Shown here piece by piece: positions 1 to 6,413 of a stretch of DNA of 18,836 nt. Position numbers and translations under genes: made by a program. The notes under the pieces were generated by a model, which saw only the letters and a list, made by a program, of their open reading frames with translations, did no database searches and was not told the origin of the DNA. Source of the DNA: CAZKEW01 sp964580435 (lineage in GTDB: Bacteria; Acidobacteriota; Aminicenantia; Aminicenantales; UBA8522); contig CAZOKP010000053.1 in assembly GCA_964580435.1 (NCBI GenBank), forward strand, positions 1 through 18,836, written 5' to 3'. The stretch's first letter is position 1, and each line of letters starts with the position of its first letter.

Positions 1-1001
1 GAGAAGGTGGCCAGCGCCGAAAACTTCTCTGCCGAAAGCAGGAGGTTTTCCGAGCGCCGGTTCAGCTTTTTTGTCTCGGCCTGGGTCGTGTAACAGGCGG
101 GGAAAGTAAAATTCAGTTCCCGCTTGACGAGGGGAAATTCGACCTTGACGGATTCGATTTTTCGGAAATAGTCCTCCGGAGTGACAAACTCAAGCCGCGG
201 ATGAGTCTTGTCCTTTTTGAATCTGGCGATTGCCTCGACATCCGTCGTCCGCGGCCCGCCACCGTGGTCACCTTCGCCGTAGAGGATCATGAAATTGCTG
301 AGCGGCGTGTTCTTGGCCGCCTCGAGAAGAAGGTCCTTGAGACCGTTTTTCAAGTCGACCAGGTACCAGCCGGGCGGCACATAGGCGAGGACCTTTGACC
401 CGTCGGCGCCTTCCCACCAGAAAACCGGCGTATTCGGCGGCGCGCAGCGCTCGATGACATAATACTTCACTCCAGCCCTGGCGAGGATTTGAGGAAGCTG
501 AAAGTTATGGCCGAAGGAATCCGGGTTCCATCCCACGGTCACGTCGACCCCGAATTTTTCCAGGAAGTATCCCTTGCCATAGAGAAGCTGCCGGGCGAGA
601 GATTCACCGTCAGGCATATTCAGGTCCGGCTCGGCCCACATCCCGCCGACAGGAATCCAGGTGCCTTCTTTGACCTTGACTCTGATTTTCTGGAAAAGGT
701 CAGGGTCATTCTTTTCGATAGCCTCATAAACCGCCGCCTGGCTTTGAGCGAATGTCAGCCCCGGCATCTTATCCATCTGGGAGAGCGTTCCCATAAAAGT
801 ATGTTTAGCAATGTCATGGATGGTTTCTTCCCAGCGCCAGAGCCAGGCCAGGTCGATGTGGGCATGGCCGATGAGGTCGGCGGTAATGCTCCGCGGATCC
901 GGCCGGGATGGTCGATCATCTTTGGGCTGCTGAGCCCAAGCCGTGCCGCAGAAAACGAAGAATGAAAAAAGCAAGGGGATAACTGGAGAAGGTTTTTTCA
1001 T
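1..1001 (-). CDS. GH38-family alpha-mannosidase, secreted (3' end beyond window)
   Basis: The reverse strand encodes an open frame of 333 residues with no stop before the window edge, so the C-terminal part of the enzyme is missing. Residues 1-23 look like a Sec signal peptide ending AWA before Gln24, which implies export. The GH38 zinc-site motif GHAHIDLAWLW follows, with metal ligands His48 and Asp50. The nucleophile motif GWNPDSFGH lies at about 157-165, with Asp161 as the expected catalytic nucleophile. GH38 enzymes hydrolyse alpha-mannosidic bonds with retention and need a divalent metal. The ATG at 1001 has a GGAGGG Shine-Dalgarno sequence just upstream. The gene lies 73 nt downstream of the GH127 gene on the same strand, which suggests one operon for degrading a mixed glycan. 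Family assignment is firm; substrate linkage cannot be read from this fragment. Confidence 0.9.
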   Translation of the reverse strand, partial: MKKPSPVIPLLFSFFVFCGTAWAQQPKDDRPSRPDPRSITADLIGHAHIDLAWLWRWEETIHDIAKHTFMGTLSQMDKMPGLTFAQSQAAVYEAIEKNDPDLFQKIRVKVKEGTWIPVGGMWAEPDLNMPDGESLARQLLYGKGYFLEKFGVDVTVGWNPDSFGHNFQLPQILARAGVKYYVIERCAPPNTPVFWWEGADGSKVLAYVPPGWYLVDLKNGLKDLLLEAAKNTPLSNFMILYGEGDHGGGPRTTDVEAIARFKKDKTHPRLEFVTPEDYFRKIESVKVEFPLVKRELNFTFPACYTTQAETKKLNRRSENLLLSAEKFSALATF

Positions 1002-1037
1002 GCATCCCTCCCTTCCTGATCAATAAGATTCTTTTGC

Positions 1038-1077
1038 TGAATCCTTGCCGTTCTCCCTACTCCCTCTTAAGGATTCA
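1038..1077 (-). repeat. 9-bp perfect inverted repeat around the GH127 stop codon
   Basis: TGAATCCTT at 1038-1046 is the exact inverse of AAGGATTCA at 1069-1077, with 22 nt between. The right arm contains the stop codon of the GH127 gene. On the transcript it would form an intercistronic stem-loop ahead of the GH38 Shine-Dalgarno sequence. There is no T-run after the stem, so it does not look like a terminator. It could adjust mRNA stability or the ratio of the two enzymes. Confidence 0.4.
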
Positions 1078-3105
1078 TTCAGGCGGCTTGACCAGCGGAA
1101 AAACAGACAGACGAAGCCTCGCGCAGCCCATGGGAATGAGGTTAATGTCTTCGACGGGCTCGGATGAAACGACAGACCCAGGCGGCATCTTCCCGACCAT
1201 TTTTCCCTCGGCCTTCCAATTCGGGATCCGCCTTGCCCTGGCCCGCAAAATAACTGGGGAAGCTTCCGGCTCGAATGGCTGATACGCCGGCGCCTTTTGG
1301 CTCACAAGCGATATCGAGGCCTCTGGCTGCGAAGGCTCGACGACGAGGCCGTAGTTCCAGGGAGTTTTCGGCAGGATTTCATAGGCCGGCCACGCGTCGG
1401 TGCCGCCGTAGCGCTTCCACTCTTCCCCTATTTTCAACGAAAACCAGAGCGGTCCCCGTCGCACCGAAACGGCATTTCCGATTTTCTCCCATTTTTCGAC
1501 CATGATCTTCGGGCTGAAGGCGAGTCTCACTTGGTCTCCGTTCTGCCATTCTCTTGTGATAACGGCGTAATGGCCGGGAAGGAGATCCGCCTTCTGCTCT
1601 TCGCCGTTGACGAGAATTGTCGCCCCTTTAGACCACGAGGGAATCCTGAGGTAAAGGGGAAACGTGACTGGAGAATTCGTCCAGATCGTGAAATCGATGA
1701 TATCTCCGAAAGGGTACCAGGTGTCCTCCGTGATCCTTATGTCTTCCCCGCCCGCTACCTTTGCTCTCACTTCCGATGGGGCATAAAGCGCCGCTGCCAA
1801 GCCATTGTCTGCCGTGGCCAGCCAAAGATGCTCGGAGAAATAGGGCCAGCCGAAGGCCACATTGTGCTGGCAGCAGCGATAAGACCAGGGGTCATAGGAG
1901 ACAAGCGTTCCGTCGTTTTGGAAGTCGTGCTCGCCGGAGCTGTCGCAGGAAATCAGGTTGGGCGCAGTCAGGTAATGGAGACCCTTAAGGTCGGGCGTCA
2001 TCGAGGCAGGGAGAGAGTTGAAGGCGATCTCCTCGCATCGGTCGGCATAACGTGTTTCCCCCGTTATTTTAAGCAGAGCTTCGTCCGAGTTCATGAATTC
2101 GACGATGGAGCATGTCTCAGCCCCCTGGCGGGGGTCGAAATGTCCAGGACGGATATTCTCGTCCGCTCCGAACATGCCGCCAGGTCCTTGGCCGTATTCT
2201 CCCATAAGCAGCCGGTAGTTCTTTTCCACGATGTCGATATATTTTCTATCTCCGGCCTGCTGGTAATATACGCCGGGATACCGGATACCCATGGTGATAT
2301 TGACTCCATGATAAAAGGAGCTGACCTCCCAGTTTTTGTCCCTCTCGGGGTTGACGATATCCGTCTCCCAATCGGCTGTTCGCTCGTAGAGCCGTCGTCC
2401 TAATTCCAGGAGAAAACGTTCTCCTGTCCGGCTATAGAGCCAATAGACGCTTTCAAGGTTTTCCCCGCCGCGGAGCTTCTGCCAGCTTTCCGGCAAAAGG
2501 TCGGCCGGAGGAAGGTTGTATTCAAATCGAAAATACCGGGTTAGGAAGGGAATAACGCGCTCGTCCCCTTCGGCCTCGTTGAGGCTCTGCATGGCGGAGA
2601 GGACAAGCATATTGGGCCAGAGGTCACGGTTCTTCTTGTTCTCGGGCGGGCCGAAATAGCCGTCTTCTTGCTGGCTACGGAAAGCAAGACTCAACCATTT
2701 TTTCGTCTCTGCGATGATTTTCGAGTCCTTGAGAATGTATCCTAGGTCCCCGTAGCCCTTGAGCCAGTACGGCATCTCCTCCCAGCCGCGGCCTTGGAGG
2801 GTGATCCAGCCGCTGTCGTTTTTCAGGAACTTGCTTATTTCCTGAAGCCGGCCGGTGAACCCGTTCCTCATCAACTGGAGCTGGCTCAAAAGCCATCCCT
2901 TGGGTTCGATACACCCGATGGGGAGCTTAACCAACGGGCTCGGAAGGAGCGGTGGCCGGTTGGAAAGATAGTGGTTGTTGGAAACGGTCGTGGGAGGCGT
3001 CCTGGCTGAACTGATCTGGGTCGTCATGTTTTCTTCTCCTCTCCCTGTAATCATGAAAAAAGAGATGACGGCGAAAACGAAAATAGAGGGGATGATGAGC
3101 TTCAT
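1075..3105 (-). CDS. GH127-type (DUF1680) beta-L-arabinofuranosidase, secreted
   Basis: A 676-residue protein of usual family length. Residues 1-22 form a Sec-type hydrophobic leader, so it probably acts outside the cytoplasm. Known GH127 enzymes release beta-L-arabinofuranose using a zinc-bound cysteine nucleophile. The expected zinc ligands are visible: Glu330 and Cys332 in GAETCS, and the tandem Cys411-Cys412 in YRCCQHN. Their spacing is almost the same as in Bifidobacterium HypBA1 (E338, C340, C417, C418). Glu316 is a candidate acid/base. The frame is open up to a codon at 3147, but I chose ATG 3105: it has an AAGGAG site 8 nt upstream, it starts a clean signal peptide, and a TATAAT box overlaps 3147. 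It is first in an operon with the GH38 gene. The related DUF1680 family GH146 is the main alternative. Confidence 0.88.
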   Translation of the reverse strand: MKLIIPSIFVFAVISFFMITGRGEENMTTQISSARTPPTTVSNNHYLSNRPPLLPSPLVKLPIGCIEPKGWLLSQLQLMRNGFTGRLQEISKFLKNDSGWITLQGRGWEEMPYWLKGYGDLGYILKDSKIIAETKKWLSLAFRSQQEDGYFGPPENKKNRDLWPNMLVLSAMQSLNEAEGDERVIPFLTRYFRFEYNLPPADLLPESWQKLRGGENLESVYWLYSRTGERFLLELGRRLYERTADWETDIVNPERDKNWEVSSFYHGVNITMGIRYPGVYYQQAGDRKYIDIVEKNYRLLMGEYGQGPGGMFGADENIRPGHFDPRQGAETCSIVEFMNSDEALLKITGETRYADRCEEIAFNSLPASMTPDLKGLHYLTAPNLISCDSSGEHDFQNDGTLVSYDPWSYRCCQHNVAFGWPYFSEHLWLATADNGLAAALYAPSEVRAKVAGGEDIRITEDTWYPFGDIIDFTIWTNSPVTFPLYLRIPSWSKGATILVNGEEQKADLLPGHYAVITREWQNGDQVRLAFSPKIMVEKWEKIGNAVSVRRGPLWFSLKIGEEWKRYGGTDAWPAYEILPKTPWNYGLVVEPSQPEASISLVSQKAPAYQPFEPEASPVILRARARRIPNWKAEGKMVGKMPPGSVVSSEPVEDINLIPMGCARLRLSVFPLVKPPE

Positions 3106-3145
3106 ACCGTTTTCTCCTTCCAGAGGAGTCGATGTTTGAAGGAAC

Positions 3146-3151
3146 ATTATA
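3146..3151 (-). promoter_or_regulatory. -10 box (TATAAT) for the GH127-GH38 operon
   Basis: A consensus TATAAT is read on the minus strand and places the start near 3139, giving a leader of about 34 nt to ATG 3105. No good -35 hexamer lies 16-18 nt upstream, so an activator or alternative recognition is possible. The box supports the downstream start codon. Confidence 0.4.
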
Positions 3152-3178
3152 CTTTATTTTTGGGCAATGAAATAAGGA

Positions 3179-3218
3179 AATGGCTTGGTGAAGGCGGCAA
3201 TCACTTCACCAAACCATT
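3179..3218 (-). terminator. Hairpin terminator after the prolyl-tRNA deacylase gene
   Basis: The arms 3179-3193 and 3204-3218 pair over 15 positions with a single C/A mismatch, around a 10-nt loop. On the minus strand the stem is followed by a T-rich stretch (TTTCCTTATTTC). It starts 9 nt after the stop codon of the deacylase gene and lies before the GH127 promoter, so it separates the two units. The T-tract is interrupted, so its strength is uncertain. Confidence 0.6.
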
Positions 3219-3226
3219 GGTACGGG

Positions 3227-3724
3227 CTAGAACTGGAAAGAGCGGACGGTGTTCCCGGCCCAGGCAAGAAATTTCTCAAAATCGGCCGTGCTGATCCCAA
3301 TGGTGGCTGTGTTGACGTTGGGGTGAAAGTTGACCCGCTCTGCTTTTTTCATATCCTGATCGATGATGACGATGACCTCCTTCCGGGAATCATTGATCAA
3401 CCCAAAAGGAGACACGGCGCCGGGCTCAAGACCGAGGATTCTATTCAGCCGGTCCGGCGAGGCGAAACTCAGCCTGTCTTCTCCCAGGTTTTTGTTCAGC
3501 TTGCGGAGGTCGGCATTCTTAGAGCACTCGAGGATGACAAGGTAATGCCGGTTTCCTTTTTTGTTGCGGAGAAACAGATTCTTCAAATGAGCGCCCCCAA
3601 CCTCCTTCCAGTGCTGCTGCGCCTCTTCCACGGTAAAAACCGGCGGATGCGTATACCTGGTGTAAGCAATCTGCAGCTTTTCGAGAACCCTATAAACCTC
3701 TGTTTCAGCCTTAGCGAAACTCAT
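3227..3724 (-). CDS. Prolyl-tRNA editing deacylase, YbaK/ProXp-ala family
   Basis: A cytoplasmic protein of 165 residues covering one complete YbaK/EbsC domain. Free-standing editing proteins of this group hydrolyse Ala-tRNA(Pro) (ProXp-ala) or related mischarged tRNAs. Visible signatures are HLKNLFLRNKKG with the conserved Lys48, followed by a beta-strand HYLVIL, and the loop GAVSPFGL at about 102-109. The length and the LKNLFL motif fit ProXp-ala better than the Cys-tRNA deacylase YbaK. I chose ATG 3724; an in-frame TTG at 3736 is possible, but neither has a clear Shine-Dalgarno sequence. The gene is monocistronic, with its own promoter and terminator, and is not functionally tied to its glycosidase neighbours. 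Confidence 0.88.
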   Translation of the reverse strand: MSFAKAETEVYRVLEKLQIAYTRYTHPPVFTVEEAQQHWKEVGGAHLKNLFLRNKKGNRHYLVILECSKNADLRKLNKNLGEDRLSFASPDRLNRILGLEPGAVSPFGLINDSRKEVIVIIDQDMKKAERVNFHPNVNTATIGISTADFEKFLAWAGNTVRSFQF

Positions 3725-3754
3725 GTCTTGACCCAACCCACGGAATCACAAAGA

Positions 3755-3783
3755 ATTATGCTCAATACTAAATCATAAAGCAA
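3755..3783 (-). promoter_or_regulatory. Candidate sigma70 promoter of the deacylase gene
   Basis: On the minus strand TTGCTT (3778-3783) is separated by 17 nt from CATAAT (3755-3760). The predicted start is near 3748, giving a short leader of about 24 nt to ATG 3724. The -10 matches 5 of 6 consensus bases and the -35 is weak. Confidence 0.42.
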
Positions 3784-3804
3784 CACGAATGAGCGCTCGG
3801 ACCC

Positions 3805-3888
3805 GGAAGCATCTCTGATCATGTGAGAGCGGGGAGCCGAGCCCTTTCAAAGCCCGTATCCAATCATCACAGAAAAAGAGATGCTTCC
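3805..3888. repeat. 12-bp perfect inverted repeat in the gap between divergent genes
   Basis: GGAAGCATCTCT at 3805-3816 and its exact inverse AGAGATGCTTCC at 3877-3888 enclose 60 nt that contain small palindromes such as TGATCA. It sits between the deacylase promoter and the oxidoreductase promoter. It could be a paired operator, a stem of an unrecognised RNA, or a remnant of a small element. Nothing else was recognised in the 227-nt gap apart from the two promoters. Confidence 0.45.
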
Positions 3889-3904
3889 TCGCGCCCCTAG
3901 TTTC

Positions 3905-3932
3905 TTGACAACGGCCCATGATAAATTATAAA
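3905..3932 (+). promoter_or_regulatory. Strong sigma70 promoter for the oxidoreductase operon
   Basis: A perfect TTGACA (3905-3910) is followed after 16 nt by TATAAA (3927-3932). The predicted start is near 3939, only about 13 nt before ATG 3952. It is among the best sigma70 matches in the window. Confidence 0.7.
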
Positions 3933-3951
3933 AAACAAAAGACAGGCGAGA

Positions 3952-4926
3952 ATGAGCGCGAACCTGGTTGTTGTCGGGTACGGTTTTGGGCTGAATCAAA
4001 GGCTTGAGCACTGCGAGGTCATCCGGAAGACCAGAGGCCTGAATTTTCACGGCGTTTGTGAGCCGGTGGAGACGTGCCGAGAAGAGGCCTGTCGTTTTTA
4101 TAATGTCCGCGGCTATACCGATATCGAAGAAGTCGTCTCCGACGATCGCGTTGATGCCGTCGTTATCGCCACGCCGAACGAGAGCCACGCCCGGCTCGCC
4201 CTGCGCTGCCTGGAAGCCGGAAAGCATGTCATCCTGGAAAAGCCGATGTGTCTTACGACAACGGAGGCCGATGCGCTTATCGCCTCGAGCCGCAGGCATC
4301 GACGGCTTCTTACAGTCAGGCACAATCGGCGCTGGGATGGGGATTATCTCACCGTCAAAAAGGTGCTCGACGAGGGGAGCCTGGGTCCGATTTTCGTCCT
4401 TGATTCTTCTTTGAGTGCTCTCATCCGGCCGTCGAACTGGAGATCGCAAAAAAGTCAGGGCGGAGGATGGTTCGTCGATTGGGGCTGTCATTTGATCGAC
4501 CAAATCCTGGACCTCATCCCCTCCCCTCCTGTGAGCGTCTTTGCCGTCATTGCCTCGCGAGGCTGGCAAGTTGAAGTGGAAACGTATGCCCGGGTCCTGC
4601 TGCAGTTTGAGAATGGGATCATCTCCGAAATAGAGACCAGCAATATCTCCTGGCTTCCCCGTCCGCGCTGGTATGTCCTGGGAGAGAAAGGCAGCCTGGT
4701 TTACTCCGGAGGGAAATTTCTCATCCGGACAGCGAACGAAGAAAAGGAGATCATCTCCCTGAAAAGCAGAGACCATGAGTTTTATGCCAATTTTTCCAAC
4801 GCCATCAATGAGGGAAAGGAGCTCGTCGTCAAGCCGGAACAGGTGCGGCAGGTCATCGCCGTGATAGAAGCCGCCTTCCGGTCGGCGGAGACTGGTCAGG
4901 CGGTCAAGTTGACCTCCAAGTCCTGA
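3952..4926 (+). CDS. Gfo/Idh/MocA-family NAD(P)-dependent oxidoreductase, copy 1
   Basis: 324 residues, the usual length for the family, with no signal peptide, so cytoplasmic. The N-terminal Rossmann domain begins LVVVGYGFGLNQR. The family catalytic motif EKP is present with Lys97, and a second motif DWGCHLIDQ carries Asp176 and His180, positions that act in hydride and proton transfer in relatives. A conserved NRRWD block lies at 125-129. Family members oxidise or reduce hydroxyl groups of sugars, inositols and related compounds; the substrate cannot be named here. The nucleotide loop departs from the usual GxGxxGxxH pattern: Leu14 and Arg17 replace the third Gly and the His. It is first in an operon and lies 10 nt upstream of a close paralog. 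Start ATG 3952 is preceded by AGGCGAG. Confidence 0.88.
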   Translation: MSANLVVVGYGFGLNQRLEHCEVIRKTRGLNFHGVCEPVETCREEACRFYNVRGYTDIEEVVSDDRVDAVVIATPNESHARLALRCLEAGKHVILEKPMCLTTTEADALIASSRRHRRLLTVRHNRRWDGDYLTVKKVLDEGSLGPIFVLDSSLSALIRPSNWRSQKSQGGGWFVDWGCHLIDQILDLIPSPPVSVFAVIASRGWQVEVETYARVLLQFENGIISEIETSNISWLPRPRWYVLGEKGSLVYSGGKFLIRTANEEKEIISLKSRDHEFYANFSNAINEGKELVVKPEQVRQVIAVIEAAFRSAETGQAVKLTSKS

Positions 4927-4936
4927 AGAGGAAAAT

Positions 4937-5899
4937 ATGGGCAGCAATGCAGTTGTCGTAGGTTATGGAAAATCCCTGCATACCCGGATATTTCATTGCG
5001 ATGCCATCAAGAATACAGAAGGCCTCAATCTCTACGGAATTTGTGCCCGAAACCCCCAATTCCAGGAAGAAGCCCGGAAAGTCTACGGCGTTAAAGTCTA
5101 TTCCAGCTTCGCGGAAGTCCTCCAGGACGAGCAGGTGGATCTCGTGGCCATTTCCACTCCGAGCTATTGCCATGCCGAGATGGCCATCCAGGCCTTGAAT
5201 GCCGGAAAACACGTCGCTGTCGAAAAGCCGATGTGCTTGAAGGTATCCGAAGCCGAAGCCATGATTGAGGCCGCCCGACAGAAAGGGCGTATCCTAACCA
5301 CCCGGCAAAACCGGCGTTGGGACTCGGATTTTCTGACCGTTCGAAAAGTCTTATCCGATGGGAAAATCAGTCCGGTTTTTCTCCTTCACCTCGCTTATAC
5401 CGACCTTCTGAAACCGACGGGCTGGAGAGCCCAACGCGGCACAGGAGGAGGGGTCATTTATGACCTCGGGTCGCATTTGATCGATCAAGTCCTCCAGCTC
5501 ATGTCCGCTCCACCGCTGTCTGTTTTTGCTTTTACCGGCACCTGGGGATGGGATGTCGATTCGGAGACATATGCGCGGGTGCTTCTGAGATTTGCCGACG
5601 GCTCGCGCGCCGACATCGAGCTCAGCCACAATTCTTGGATCCCTCGACCCCGCTGGTATATCCTCGGCGCTCAGGGAAGTCTGGCCTCCGAAAAGGGGAA
5701 ATTCCTGCTCCGGACAAAGACAGGGCCGGAGGAACTGGAGCCAGTCCCGGCGGGTAAGGAAGGCTTCTACGCGAATGTAGCTCAGGCTCTCCAGGGAAAG
5801 GCAAAAGCGGCGGTGACTCCTGAAGAGTCGAAGCTGGTCATCCGCATTATCGAGGCGGCCTTTTGGTCTGCTGAATCAGGTCAAGTCGTCGATTTATGA
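4937..5899 (+). CDS. Gfo/Idh/MocA-family oxidoreductase, copy 2 (tandem paralog)
   Basis: 320 residues that align with the preceding protein without gaps to beyond residue 180 and are about half identical by eye, so the pair arose by tandem duplication. Catalytic-motif residues fall at the same numbers: Lys97 in EKPMCL, and Asp176 and His180 in DLGSHLIDQ. The N-terminal loop VVVGYGKSLHTR has lost the third glycine entirely but keeps Leu14 and Arg17, as in copy 1. The shared C-terminal PRPRWYxLG block is also conserved. AGAGGA precedes ATG 4937, which lies 10 nt after the copy 1 stop, so co-expression is expected. The two may form a heteromer or act on successive substrates; this is inference. 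Confidence 0.88.
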   Translation: MGSNAVVVGYGKSLHTRIFHCDAIKNTEGLNLYGICARNPQFQEEARKVYGVKVYSSFAEVLQDEQVDLVAISTPSYCHAEMAIQALNAGKHVAVEKPMCLKVSEAEAMIEAARQKGRILTTRQNRRWDSDFLTVRKVLSDGKISPVFLLHLAYTDLLKPTGWRAQRGTGGGVIYDLGSHLIDQVLQLMSAPPLSVFAFTGTWGWDVDSETYARVLLRFADGSRADIELSHNSWIPRPRWYILGAQGSLASEKGKFLLRTKTGPEELEPVPAGKEGFYANVAQALQGKAKAAVTPEESKLVIRIIEAAFWSAESGQVVDL

Positions 5900-5927
5900 A
5901 AACCGACACACTCGCGGAGGGATACTC

Positions 5928-6413
5928 ATGACACGTGAAGTCTGGGGAGAATTTTCGCTCGGGGATTCCACCATCATCTCTTTTGATGCCTCGGTCTATG
6001 AAGCGCGTTCCGGTTCTGCGGAGGGAACATTGGGCCCGATGAGTTTTGCCAACGGAAAGTCATTCAAGGTGAAGCCGGCCGTCTCCATCCAAATCGACAG
6101 CATCGATGTCGTCGGTCAAGAGGAGGACGGCGGAATGCGCCTCAGCTGCTCCGGAGGCGGGACAGTCACTTTTTTTGACGAGAAATCTCAACCGCTTTTC
6201 GAAGCCCGCTGGAAAAGCCAAGAGAATCAGGTGGCCATACTGGTCAGGCAGCACATCGTCGCCGACCTCACGGCCAAAATGGATTTTAAGGGGACGGGAA
6301 AAGGCCCCTTCGAGGGTTACACTATATCCGGAGAGCTTTGGGCACGCCAGGATGGGGTGGATGCGGCCGGCTTAGGCGTTTTCAGGATTAGCGGGAAGGG
6401 CTCCGTGGATTGA
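5928..6413 (+). CDS. Unrecognised small beta-rich protein in the oxidoreductase operon
   Basis: A 161-residue protein that I do not recognise. It has no signal peptide or membrane segment and is rich in alternating polar and hydrophobic stretches with many glycines, which suggests an all-beta fold of lipocalin or jelly-roll kind. The composition is mildly acidic. The start ATG 5928 has a good GGAGG site and lies 28 nt after the second oxidoreductase, so it is probably the third gene of that operon. Its last 26 bp overlap the 3' end of the opposite-strand serine hydrolase gene. Operon position hints at a partner or ligand-binding role for the oxidoreductases, but no function can be claimed. 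That it is a real gene is supported by its Shine-Dalgarno sequence, its spacing and the protein-like composition. Confidence 0.72.
   Translation: MTREVWGEFSLGDSTIISFDASVYEARSGSAEGTLGPMSFANGKSFKVKPAVSIQIDSIDVVGQEEDGGMRLSCSGGGTVTFFDEKSQPLFEARWKSQENQVAILVRQHIVADLTAKMDFKGTGKGPFEGYTISGELWARQDGVDAAGLGVFRISGKGSVD

Noticed and set aside
1297..2403. 368-codon plus-strand frame inside the GH127 gene
   Set aside because: It is antisense to the catalytic region of the GH127 enzyme, where zinc-site residues prove the other strand codes.
3106..3147. N-terminal extension of the GH127 enzyme
   Set aside because: The extension would start inside the TATAAT box, and the downstream ATG has a ribosome-binding site and a signal peptide.
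3725..3904. Possible tRNA or known riboswitch in the divergent gap
   Set aside because: No cloverleaf, CCA end or T-loop consensus could be built; only a simple inverted repeat is supported.
3847..4947. 366-codon minus-strand frame opposite the first oxidoreductase
   Set aside because: It lies antisense to a clear Gfo/Idh/MocA gene with catalytic motifs; its translation has no recognisable fold and no ribosome-binding site.
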